The position numbers and the translations under genes are program-made. This document shows, in pieces, positions 10,535 through 17,851 of a stretch of 64,000 nt of DNA (its first letter is position 1; every line of letters begins with the position of its first letter). Under the pieces are notes generated by a model that had not been told where the DNA came from, searched no databases, and was given only the letters and a program-made list of their open reading frames with translations. Source of the stretch: Nocardia flavorosea (GTDB lineage Bacteria > Actinomycetota > Actinomycetes > Mycobacteriales > Mycobacteriaceae); contig NZ_JADLQL010000001.1 in assembly GCF_015477805.1 (NCBI RefSeq), positions 558,001 through 622,000 of the forward strand, read 5' to 3'.

Positions 10535-11620
10535 CTACCGATGATCCGACGTTGCGCCGGTGCCGGAGTGAGCGGTGCGCACCGGTGCCGGGTGCGCGGT
10601 GAGCGAGTCCAGTTCGCGGATCGCGGCGCAGCTACGGCGGATCATGGTGGCGAACATGGCGTCGCCCCGTTCGGTCGGGGCGCCGTAGGCTGCGCCGAAT
10701 ACCGCGACCAGCGGACCCTGCAGGGTCGCGAATCGATAGTCCTGGCGGCAATCGTCGAGCGAATAGCCGGTCACTCCGAGTTCGAGCAGCCGCCGATGAT
10801 AGGTGGCGATGAGATCGTCTTCTTCGGCTCGCCGGATTTCGGGATCGAGACCGGTGGTGACGAAGTAGGCGAGGTCGCGGGCCGGCAGCCCGAGGTTGAC
10901 GGTCTGCCAGTCGACCGCGGTCACCACCGCCGGCTCACCCGTGCCGAACAGCAGGTTGTCCAGGCGGTAGTCGCCGTGGACCAGGCCGAACCGTTCGGGC
11001 CGGGCAAGCAGCCAGTCGGCGATGACCGCACCGCAGGCGCGCACGGTATCGCAGTCTTCGGGTGTGAGGCGATCACCGAGGCGGCCGAAGAAGAGATCGG
11101 TGGTGGGACCGTACAGCTCGCCGAGCGTCTCGGCTTCCGCGGGCCCGTTGCGGCTGAACCCCGGAACGTCCAGCAGGGTTTGGTCGCACCAGCGCGGCGC
11201 GTGCAGGCCGGCGAGGTTCGCGACAGCACAGTGGGCGTGTGTCACCGGACATCCCGCGATCTGGTCGCCCTGGCGGGCGGGTGCGAGGTCTTCGAGCAGC
11301 AGCACGAATTCGCTGCCGTCGCCCCGTATGCCGGCGTAGTAGCAGTGCGGTGTGCGGACCGCCACCGTAGCGGCGATCTCGGTGTAGAACCGGACCTCCT
11401 GCCGGTAGGCGCCGGCGAGCATCGCCCGGGTCCCCGGGTCCGCGGCCGGAAGTTTGGCCAGTAGCTGCTCTGGAACAGAGTCTCCGGTGAGCCGCAGCCG
11501 GTACACCGACCCGATCTGGCCGGTGCCGACCGCTTCGGCGACAACGCCGTCGACGTGGCCGCGGAGCGCCGTGCCGAGCCATTCGGGCGTGAGTTCGGCG
11601 ACGGTGGTGGGGATCGTCAT
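10535..11620 (-). CDS. Phosphotransferase-family protein (APH/ecdysteroid kinase-like)
   Basis: A 361-residue kinase-like protein. N-terminal VGTGQIGSVYRLRL resembles a nucleotide-binding loop. The Brenner motif FGLVHGDYRLDNLLF holds the catalytic Asp, and AVDWQTVNLGLPARDLAYF supplies the metal-binding Asp. This is the aminoglycoside phosphotransferase/ecdysteroid-kinase fold, widespread in actinobacteria with hydroxylated small molecules as substrates. The start ATG overlaps the LLM stop by 4 bp, so it is the last gene of a coupled SDR-LLM-kinase operon. The target is unknown; antibiotic resistance should not be assumed. Confidence 0.85.
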   Translation of the reverse strand: MTIPTTVAELTPEWLGTALRGHVDGVVAEAVGTGQIGSVYRLRLTGDSVPEQLLAKLPAADPGTRAMLAGAYRQEVRFYTEIAATVAVRTPHCYYAGIRGDGSEFVLLLEDLAPARQGDQIAGCPVTHAHCAVANLAGLHAPRWCDQTLLDVPGFSRNGPAEAETLGELYGPTTDLFFGRLGDRLTPEDCDTVRACGAVIADWLLARPERFGLVHGDYRLDNLLFGTGEPAVVTAVDWQTVNLGLPARDLAYFVTTGLDPEIRRAEEDDLIATYHRRLLELGVTGYSLDDCRQDYRFATLQGPLVAVFGAAYGAPTERGDAMFATMIRRSCAAIRELDSLTAHPAPVRTAHSGTGATSDHR

Positions 11621-12771
11621 CGGTCACTTCTCCGGGGATCGGTTCGCCCGGCAGCTCCCCCGTTCCGGCGGTGTTCCCGCCACGCGGCGAGCACCGGGGC
11701 CAGTTCGGACGGGGTGTTGCCGTGCAGGATCACGCCGTCGGCGCCGGCCCGGAACTGGTCGGCGATCCGGTCGGCGCAGTCCGCGGCGGTGCCGGTAGCC
11801 GAGGCCGCGAGCCACTCGGCCGGGAGCAGTTCCTCGATCGCGGCGAGGGTTTCCGGGTCGGCGACCGCGTCCAGCGCCCCGCCTGCCCCGGTGACCAGCG
11901 GGTGAGCGCGGAAACCGTCGAGTACTCGCTGATCCCAGCCGTTGACCCGGACGAGGATCTCGCCGTAGCCCTGCAGGTAGGTACCGAGACGGCCGGCGAG
12001 TTTACGCAGCCGGGCGGATTCTCCCTGGGATTCGTCCACGACGGCCAGAACGGACCAGATCCGGACAGCGGCGGGGTCGCGACCGGCGGCTTCGGCGGCA
12101 GTACGGATGGTGTGCACCGCGTGGGCGGTGGTCTCGTCGGTGAAGAAGGTGTGCAGAACGACGGAATCGGCGATCTCCCCGGCGAGCCGGAGTGTGGCAG
12201 GACCGATCGCGGTGAGGGTGACCGGGATGTTCTCCTCGTAGGCGGGGTCCAGCTGTAGCAGTGGATAGCGCCCGGCGGGTCCGTCGTGGCCGAGAACGGT
12301 TTCGCCGCGCCAGAGGCGACGATAGATATCGACGGCGTCGCGGATCTGCGCAGAGGTGATGCGGGGTAGGCCGATCGCGTCGAACAGGGCGTCGAAACCG
12401 CGGCCCAGGCCGAGGCTGTAGCGGCCGCGGGTCAGGCGGTGCAGGGTGACCGCGCCGGCGGCGGTGACCAGTGGGTGGCGGGTGTTGTGGTTGGTGGCGG
12501 CGGTGCAGATCCGCAAGCCGGTGGTGACCGCGCCCGCGGCGGCGGCGAGGGTGAATGCTTCCTTGGTGTTGAAACGTTCCGACAGGAAAAGGGTGCCCAG
12601 GCTCAGCTCTTCGGCGGCACGGGCTTCTTCGAGCAGGGCGTGCGGGTCGGTGGCGGGCCCGGCGAGCCCGTAGCAGCCGAGTTCGGGGAATTCGGCTGAG
12701 CGGTTTTCCTCCGGGGCGACCGCGGGCGCCTCGCGGTCGCGGTCGGCCGCATCCGGTCCTGGGTCGTTCAT
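11617..12771 (-). CDS. LLM-class flavin (probably F420)-dependent oxidoreductase
   Basis: About 384 residues with the luciferase-like barrel: LLEEARAAEELSLGTLFLSERF, TAATNHNTRHPLVTAAGAVTL and RGRYSLGLGRGFDALFDAIG. It resembles the F420-dependent subgroup common in mycolic-acid actinomycetes, which oxidise alcohols or reduce enones. It starts at the ATG at 12771, overlapping the upstream SDR stop (ATGA), and its own stop overlaps the next start. The N-terminal 25 residues are charged and probably disordered. Confidence 0.85.
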   Translation of the reverse strand: MNDPGPDAADRDREAPAVAPEENRSAEFPELGCYGLAGPATDPHALLEEARAAEELSLGTLFLSERFNTKEAFTLAAAAGAVTTGLRICTAATNHNTRHPLVTAAGAVTLHRLTRGRYSLGLGRGFDALFDAIGLPRITSAQIRDAVDIYRRLWRGETVLGHDGPAGRYPLLQLDPAYEENIPVTLTAIGPATLRLAGEIADSVVLHTFFTDETTAHAVHTIRTAAEAAGRDPAAVRIWSVLAVVDESQGESARLRKLAGRLGTYLQGYGEILVRVNGWDQRVLDGFRAHPLVTGAGGALDAVADPETLAAIEELLPAEWLAASATGTAADCADRIADQFRAGADGVILHGNTPSELAPVLAAWREHRRNGGAAGRTDPRRSDR

Positions 12772-13667
12772 GCCCGACCGGCCCGGTCGCGGCTGCCGGC
12801 GATCATGTGGTGCAGCTCTTCGGTGGTCCACGGCGGGGTGTCGTTGTGGTCGCGGAAGCCGAGAATGCTGGGAGTGGGCCGGTCGTATCGGCCGAGGAAC
12901 CCGCCGGCGGCTACGAAGATCTGCCCGGTGATATCGCGGGCTTGCGCGCCGGCCAGGTACAGGTAGAGCTGGGCGGCATATTCGGCGGGTGGGGCGTCGA
13001 GGGCGGCGTCCTTGCTCATTTCGTCGAGCATGCCCCGGCGATACAGCTCCATGATCTTGGCCTCGTAGGCGAACCCGCTGGAAAGTCGCGTTTTCGCCCC
13101 GGGGCAGACGACATTGGCGCGGACCTCGTGTTCGGCGAGTTCGGCCGCAATGGCGAGAGTGAGGCTGTTGACGGCACCTTTGCCGGCCGCGTAACCGGTG
13201 CCGCCGTAATCGCCGAGATAGGCGAACGAGCTGGTGTTGATGATGCTGCCGCGGCGTTGCGCCACCATTTTCGGGGCGGCGGCGCGGCAGGTGTTGAAGG
13301 TGGTGGTGAGGTGGGAGTCGAGCAGGGCGCGCCAGTCGCGGGTGGTGACGTTCAGGATCGAGGATTCGGCGGGCTCGGCGATTCCGGCGCAGTTGACCAG
13401 GACGTCGATGGTGCCGAACGTGCGCACGCAGGTGTCGACGAGTTCGGTCGCGACGGATTCCTCGGCAGCACTGCCCGCGACGCCGACCGCGCGCTGCCCG
13501 CCGAGGGCGAGCGAGCCGACGGTGCGTTCGACCGCCGCTTCGTCCCGGCCGTTCACCACCACGCCGGCACCGTGCCGGGCCAGGGCGTGGGCGACGGCGT
13601 GACCGATACCGCTGGTGGCGCCGACGACCACGGCGCCGCGGCCCCACAGGGTTTGCTGACCGCTCAT
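12768..13667 (-). CDS. Short-chain dehydrogenase/reductase (SDR), first gene of operon
   Basis: A 299-residue classical SDR with cofactor motif VVVGATSGIGHAVAHALA, NCAGIAEP, a catalytic Ser in NTSSFAYLG and YAAGK. A C-terminal extension of about 35 residues follows the usual GG-F end (FVAAGGFLGRYDRPTP). It is divergent from cyp51 with a 20-bp palindrome between them. In M. tuberculosis, as I recall, an SDR gene (Rv0765c) also neighbours cyp51 but is co-directional with it, so the association may be conserved while the orientation differs. Confidence 0.87.
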   Translation of the reverse strand: MSGQQTLWGRGAVVVGATSGIGHAVAHALARHGAGVVVNGRDEAAVERTVGSLALGGQRAVGVAGSAAEESVATELVDTCVRTFGTIDVLVNCAGIAEPAESSILNVTTRDWRALLDSHLTTTFNTCRAAAPKMVAQRRGSIINTSSFAYLGDYGGTGYAAGKGAVNSLTLAIAAELAEHEVRANVVCPGAKTRLSSGFAYEAKIMELYRRGMLDEMSKDAALDAPPAEYAAQLYLYLAGAQARDITGQIFVAAGGFLGRYDRPTPSILGFRDHNDTPPWTTEELHHMIAGSRDRAGRA

Positions 13668-13788
13668 GGACCTGCTTTCGTTTCCCGGGCCGGCGACAAG
13701 CTACGGCCGAACACTTATCCGTACAGGTGTCCGAGCAGTATGCCACCCTACTGTCGCGCAAGTCCGCGAATCACCGCCGCCGATTAGG

Positions 13789-13808
13789 CGCAACGCGTAC
13801 GCGTTGCG
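13789..13808. promoter_or_regulatory. 20-bp perfect palindrome (operator) between SDR and cyp51
   Basis: CGCAACGCGT followed by ACGCGTTGCG is a perfect 20-bp dyad with no spacer, located 122 bp before the SDR start and 80 bp before cyp51. It is typical in size of TetR operators. No regulator gene is adjacent, so the cognate protein must be encoded elsewhere. Confidence 0.65.
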
Positions 13809-13887
13809 TATACGAAACGGTCCGTAGTACTGTCTGGACAGGTGTCTACCATAGATCCTGGACAGTAATCTGGGGAAGGATTTCCAC

Positions 13888-15246
13888 ATGACTTCGGTGA
13901 AACCGCCGCGGGTGTCCGGAGGCGAACACGAACACGGCCATCTGGAAGAGTTCCGCACCGACCCGATCGCGCTGATGCGCCGGGTGCGTGAAGAATGCGG
14001 TGATGTCGGCCAGTTCGAACTCGCCGGCCGCCACGTCATCCTGCTCACGGGAGCCGAGGCGAACGAATTCTTCTTCCGCGCCGCCGACGAAGACCTCGAC
14101 CAGGCCGCCGCCTACCCGTTCATGAAACCGATCTTCGGTGAGGGCGTGGTCTTCGACGCCAGCCCGGAACGGCGCAAGGAGATGCTGCACAACTCCGCGC
14201 TGCGCGGCGACCAGATGCGCGGCCACGCCGCCACCATCGAACGCGAAGTCGCCCGGATGCTGGCGAACTGGGGCGACGAGGGCGAAATCGACCTGCTCGA
14301 TTTCTTCGCCGAACTCACGATCTACACCTCCTCGGCCTGCCTTATCGGCACGAAGTTCCGCGAGGAACTCGACAGCCGGTTCGCGCACCTGTACCACAAC
14401 CTGGAACGCGGGACCGACGCCCTGGCCTACGTGGACCCCTATATGCCGATCGAAAGTTTCCGGATCCGCGACGAATCCCGGGCGAAACTGGTCGAGCTGG
14501 TCCAGGAGATCATGAACAACCGGATCGCGAACCCGCCCGCCGACAAAGAGGACCGCGATCTGCTCGACGTGCTGGTGTCGGTGAAGAAAGAAGACGGCAC
14601 CCCGCATTTCAGCGCCAGCGAGGTCACCGGCATCTTCATCTCGATGATGTTCGCCGGCCACCACACCACCTCCGGTACCGCCGCCTGGTCGGTGATCGAA
14701 CTGCTGCGCCATCCGGAGGTGCTGTCGGGGGTCGTGAAGGAACTCGACGAACTCTATGCCGACGGCCAGGAGGTGAGTTTCCACGCGCTGCGCCAGATTC
14801 CACAGTTGGAGGCCGTGCTGAAGGAAACGCTGCGGCTGCATCCGCCGCTGATCATCCTGATGCGGGTGGCGCAGGGGGAATTCGAGGTGTGCGGGCACAC
14901 CATCGCCGAAGGCGACCATGTCGCGGCCACGCCCGCGATCTCCAACCGGCTGCCGGAAGATTTCCCGAACCCGGACAGTTTCGACCCCGGCCGCTATATC
15001 GACCCCAACCAGGAAGATCTCGTCAACCGCTGGACCTGGATCCCGTTCGGCGCGGGCCGGCACCGCTGCGTGGGCGCCGCGTTCGCGCTGATGCAGCTGA
15101 AGGCCATTTTCTCGGTACTGCTGCGGGACTGGGAATTCGAGATGGCGCAGCCCTCGGAAAGCTACCGCAACGATCACTCGAAGATGGTGGTGCAGTTGCA
15201 GCAGCCGTGCACGGTACGTTACCGGCGCCGACGCCGGGAGAACTGA
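13888..15246 (+). CDS. cyp51: Cytochrome P450 CYP51, sterol 14-alpha-demethylase
   Basis: This 452-residue P450 matches mycobacterial CYP51 from memory almost block for block: HGHLEEFRTDPIALMRRVR, EANEFFFRA, YPFMKPIFGEGVVFDASPER, the I-helix FAGHHTTSGTAAW, ExxR in KETLRLHPPL, and the haem loop PFGAGRHRCVGAAFA with its ligand Cys. The enzyme removes the 14-alpha methyl of sterols such as lanosterol or obtusifoliol and is the target of azoles. The start ATG has GGGGAAGGA upstream. In mycobacteria a small ferredoxin gene follows directly; here none does, so electron supply must come from elsewhere. Its physiological substrate in actinobacteria is not settled. Confidence 0.96.
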   Translation: MTSVKPPRVSGGEHEHGHLEEFRTDPIALMRRVREECGDVGQFELAGRHVILLTGAEANEFFFRAADEDLDQAAAYPFMKPIFGEGVVFDASPERRKEMLHNSALRGDQMRGHAATIEREVARMLANWGDEGEIDLLDFFAELTIYTSSACLIGTKFREELDSRFAHLYHNLERGTDALAYVDPYMPIESFRIRDESRAKLVELVQEIMNNRIANPPADKEDRDLLDVLVSVKKEDGTPHFSASEVTGIFISMMFAGHHTTSGTAAWSVIELLRHPEVLSGVVKELDELYADGQEVSFHALRQIPQLEAVLKETLRLHPPLIILMRVAQGEFEVCGHTIAEGDHVAATPAISNRLPEDFPNPDSFDPGRYIDPNQEDLVNRWTWIPFGAGRHRCVGAAFALMQLKAIFSVLLRDWEFEMAQPSESYRNDHSKMVVQLQQPCTVRYRRRRREN

Positions 15247-15306
15247 GTCGGCGGGATCCACAGCCGGGACACCTTCGCTGCCATCCGCCCGGCTTCTGCC
15301 GGCTTG

Positions 15307-15332
15307 CCCCGGATAACAACCCGTTGTCCGGG
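15307..15332. terminator. Possible terminator hairpin after cyp51
   Basis: CCCGGA and ACAAC on the left pair with GTTGT and CCGGG on the right around a short loop, with a small bulge. It lies 60 bp after the cyp51 stop. The rest of 15247-15519 shows no gene. Confidence 0.4.
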
Positions 15333-15519
15333 TTTCGAAGGGATTCGAGCGAAGCTGTCGAACACGCGGCATGCGGCAAAGTAGTGCGTTCCCTGCTGAT
15401 CGCGGCCGGACAATGCAGTGTCGCCGGCAACGGGTGCGGACGGACACTGCGCTGAACCGCGTTGCCGGCTGTGCTGCCCCGCGCGCACCCCGACGCACCG
15501 GAACCTGCGGCGATTCGAT

Positions 15520-16092
15520 TCAGCCGTGGGTCAATTCGTCGGCCATACGGGTTGTGATGGTGGCCAGCACTCGAGCCGCGGTGGCCAGATCCTCGGGTGT
15601 GACAGCGCTGTAGGCGGCGTCCACGATCGCAGCGCATTCGGCGCGAACCTTGCCCACGACGGTCTTGCCCGCGGTGGTCGGTTCGAGTCGGCCGTGGGGT
15701 GTGTTCGCCAGTAGGCCCTTGGCGAGCAGTGCGTTCACGGCGGTTTCGACTTCGGCGGGGGCCCACTGGGTCAGTCCGGCGATCCGGTTGATGTGAGCGG
15801 CCCGCTCGACCGGCTCGCCGATGGCCTGATTCAGCACGATCCACTGCTTCTCATCCATAGTGGTACCGATCAGTGCGCGGGCCAGCACTGCGGCGTGATG
15901 CTTCTCGGCTCGGCCGATGATCGAGGGAGTCAAAGTAGAGGGGGCCGACGCTGGCCGGGCTGTAGTCGCGGCGGCAACGGCGCTGCTCGCGGGCGGCCCG
16001 GCCTCGATGGCCGTTCCGCCGCAACCGGTGAGCAGCAAAGCTGCGCCGATGGACGAAACAGATACGGCGACAAAGGAAGTCCTGCCGTTCAT
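15520..16092 (-). CDS. Lipoprotein carrying a MarR-like winged-helix domain
   Basis: This 190-residue protein has a textbook lipoprotein signal: MNGRTSF, a hydrophobic core VAVSVSSIGAALLL, and lipobox LTGC with Cys24. A 25-residue Ala/Thr/Pro linker follows, then a domain that aligns by eye at roughly 70% identity along its whole length with the cytosolic MarR-like protein encoded just upstream (for example EKQWIVLNQA, LTQWAPAEVETAVNALLA and EDLATAARVLATIT). MarR domains normally bind DNA in the cytoplasm, so a predicted surface-anchored copy is paradoxical. It either has a new extracellular role or senses a ligand. The start is ATG 16092 with GAAGAGG upstream. It probably shares a transcript with the upstream paralogue (99-bp gap). 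Confidence 0.8.
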   Translation of the reverse strand: MNGRTSFVAVSVSSIGAALLLTGCGGTAIEAGPPASSAVAAATTARPASAPSTLTPSIIGRAEKHHAAVLARALIGTTMDEKQWIVLNQAIGEPVERAAHINRIAGLTQWAPAEVETAVNALLAKGLLANTPHGRLEPTTAGKTVVGKVRAECAAIVDAAYSAVTPEDLATAARVLATITTRMADELTHG

Positions 16093-16191
16093 TTTGTGAA
16101 ACCTCTTCCAGGTGGATGGACGAACCTCGCAACGGCGCTCGTGTGCCACCAGTCCGCGCTCGCTGCAGCGAGGAGCCGGTGGCGAATCGAT

Positions 16192-16638
16192 TCAGGCGCC
16201 GGCCAGTTCCTGCGCCATGCGCGCGGTGATGGTAGCCAGCACTCGGGCCGTGGTGGCGAGATCTTCGGCGGGAACCGCGCTGTAGACAGCGGCGACGATC
16301 GCGCCGGATTCGGCACGAACCTTGCTCACCATGGCCTTGCCGGTGCCGGTGGGCTCTAGCAGTCCGTGGGGTGTGGTAGCCAGCAGAGCACCGGCGAGCA
16401 GTGCGTTCACGGCGGTCTCGACTTCGGTGCGGGCCCACTGGGTCATTGCGGCGACCTGGGCGATATGGGCGCCGCGCTCGACCGGGGCGCCGGCGGCAAG
16501 GGCTTGATTCAGCACGATCCACTGCTTCTCATCCAGAGTCGTGCCGGCCAGTGCGCGGGCCAGGACCGCGGTGTGGTGCTTCTCGGCCTGGCCGATAACC
16601 GAGGGGGTCAGGGTTGCCGGTGTGACATCGGTGCTCAT
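16192..16638 (-). CDS. MarR-like winged-helix protein, cytosolic paralogue
   Basis: A 148-residue protein starting at ATG 16638 with GAGGAG six bases upstream. It has the helical frame and winged-helix pattern of actinobacterial MarR proteins: LDEKQWIVLNQAL, MTQWARTEVETAVNALLAG, a wing TPHGLLEPTGTGKAMV, and a C-terminal dimerisation helix EDLATTARVLATITARMAQ. The next gene is a close copy with a lipoprotein signal. Similarity continues a few bases past the stop codons (GCGA-TCGATTCAG in both), indicating a DNA-level tandem duplication. It diverges from a TetR gene at 16770. Confidence 0.78.
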   Translation of the reverse strand: MSTDVTPATLTPSVIGQAEKHHTAVLARALAGTTLDEKQWIVLNQALAAGAPVERGAHIAQVAAMTQWARTEVETAVNALLAGALLATTPHGLLEPTGTGKAMVSKVRAESGAIVAAVYSAVPAEDLATTARVLATITARMAQELAGA

Positions 16639-16769
16639 TGCGATCTCCTCGTTCCGGTTGATGCTCGGCGACGCGCTCAATTCTGACACTGAGTTCCAGA
16701 TGTGCGCAAGTATCACTTTGGACCTAGTTCCTTTTGATTCTGAGATTCTTATGGCGCTACGATCTCGCT

Positions 16770-17402
16770 ATGCCCGCAGACGACCGCGCCCTGCCACTTC
16801 GCGAGCGCAAGCGGATCCGCACCCGCCGTGCCCTGGCCGACGCCGCACTGGCGCTGTTCACGGAGAAGGGTTTCGCCGCCACCACCGTCGAGGAACTGGT
16901 AGAGGCAGCAGAGGTCTCGCGCAGCACGTTCTTCCGGGCATTCCCCACCAAGGAGGCGGTGGCCGTCGAGGCCGAGACCGAGCTCTGGGCCCGCTATCTC
17001 CAAGCCCTCGCCGCGAGTGAACTCACCGGGCCGATCCTCACCGCGTTACGCGACGTCCTCACCGACGCAGCAACCGCGCTGCCCGAGGACTGGGATCAGC
17101 GCTACATCGCCACACGCAGCCTGATCCTGACCGCCCCCAGCCTGCTCGGCTACGTCGAATACGCCCGGTCGGGTGTGGAAACCGAAGTGGCGGCAACCCT
17201 TTCGAGCAAACTCGCGCTTTCCCCCGGCGATCTGCGCCCCCGCATCCTCGCCGAACTCACCACCACGGCCTGGAGCATCGCCGGGCGCGGCTGGGTCGCC
17301 GCCGACGGCGCAGGCGGCCGGTCCGCGCTCACCACCCGCCTGCACGAAGCCTTCGCCGCTATCCCCGACGCCCTGCAAACAACGGCTCCAACACTCACCT
17401 AG
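16770..17402 (+). CDS. TetR-family transcriptional regulator
   Basis: About 210 residues starting MPADDRALPLRERKRIRTRR. The helix-turn-helix is ALADAALALFTEKGFAATTV, VEELVEAAEVSRSTFFRAFP, KEAVAVEAE. This is the MftR-like layout (RERKRxRTRRAL ... RSTFFRxFPTKE) common in mycobacteria. An upstream in-frame ATG at 16734 is rejected because it lacks a ribosome-binding site. It is divergent from the MarR-like pair. I found no convincing palindrome in the 131-bp region between them. Confidence 0.86.
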   Translation: MPADDRALPLRERKRIRTRRALADAALALFTEKGFAATTVEELVEAAEVSRSTFFRAFPTKEAVAVEAETELWARYLQALAASELTGPILTALRDVLTDAATALPEDWDQRYIATRSLILTAPSLLGYVEYARSGVETEVAATLSSKLALSPGDLRPRILAELTTTAWSIAGRGWVAADGAGGRSALTTRLHEAFAAIPDALQTTAPTLT

Positions 17403-17548
17403 ACACCGCGGCGGCACCGAGCGTTCTCCTGCTTCGCGGCGTGATAGGCCATCGAATAGCCGTCGCCGGTGCCGCCGCACCCGATACAGCGCCTTCTTCA
17501 CATCCTTTGGCGAGGGCGCCGGAGTGCCGGACGTGGGCCTTCCCACTC

Positions 17549-17641
17549 GACCTGAAGTGCTCTCCAGGTGCTAGCGTGCGATCGACCCGATCACCCACCA
17601 TCACAAGGGGACGAGAACGGAACTCGGTTTCCATGTTCCGG
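17549..17641 (+). pseudogene. Remnant of LLM oxidoreductase gene: promoter, RBS and dead start
   Basis: This stretch is a decayed copy of the promoter and start of the LLM gene at 58736. Thirty bases (17581-17610) are identical to 58700-58729, including the AAGGGG ribosome site. The following codons still read ELGFHVP, but both ATG codons of the intact copy are ACG here. The MerR-type dyad has decayed (GACCTGAAG/CTCCAGGTG). Similarity stops after about 24 coding bases. The rest of 17403-17851 shows no gene apart from the hairpin below. Confidence 0.75.
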
Positions 17642-17806
17642 CCGCTTCGGGAACTCCATTTCGCCCTCGGCGCGATTGCGTAGGCCGCGGTTCCGGCGCC
17701 CCTGCCCGACGTCCCGTTTCGGGAGATCGGCGGACCACGGTGCTTCGCCGGCGTCGCCGCCACAATCCGCACCCGCCGATCCGAGGCGAGTGATGTGCCA
17801 CTGGCC

Positions 17807-17832
17807 CCACCGGCGTGCACCTGCGCCGGTGG
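17807..17832. terminator. Hairpin terminator after the fused acyl-CoA dehydrogenase
   Basis: CCACCGGCG and CGCCGGTGG are perfect 9-bp complements around an 8-nt loop, 20 bp beyond the stop codon of the minus-strand gene ending at 17852. Confidence 0.6.
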
Positions 17833-17851
17833 ATTCGAGGCAGCGCTGTCG

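Noticed and set aside
13846..15498. 550-codon minus-strand frame opposite cyp51
   Set aside because: It is an antisense shadow of a very well conserved P450.
16734..16769. Upstream ATG start for the TetR gene
   Set aside because: It adds 12 residues not seen in the family and lacks a ribosome-binding site; ATG 16770 fits the family N-terminus.
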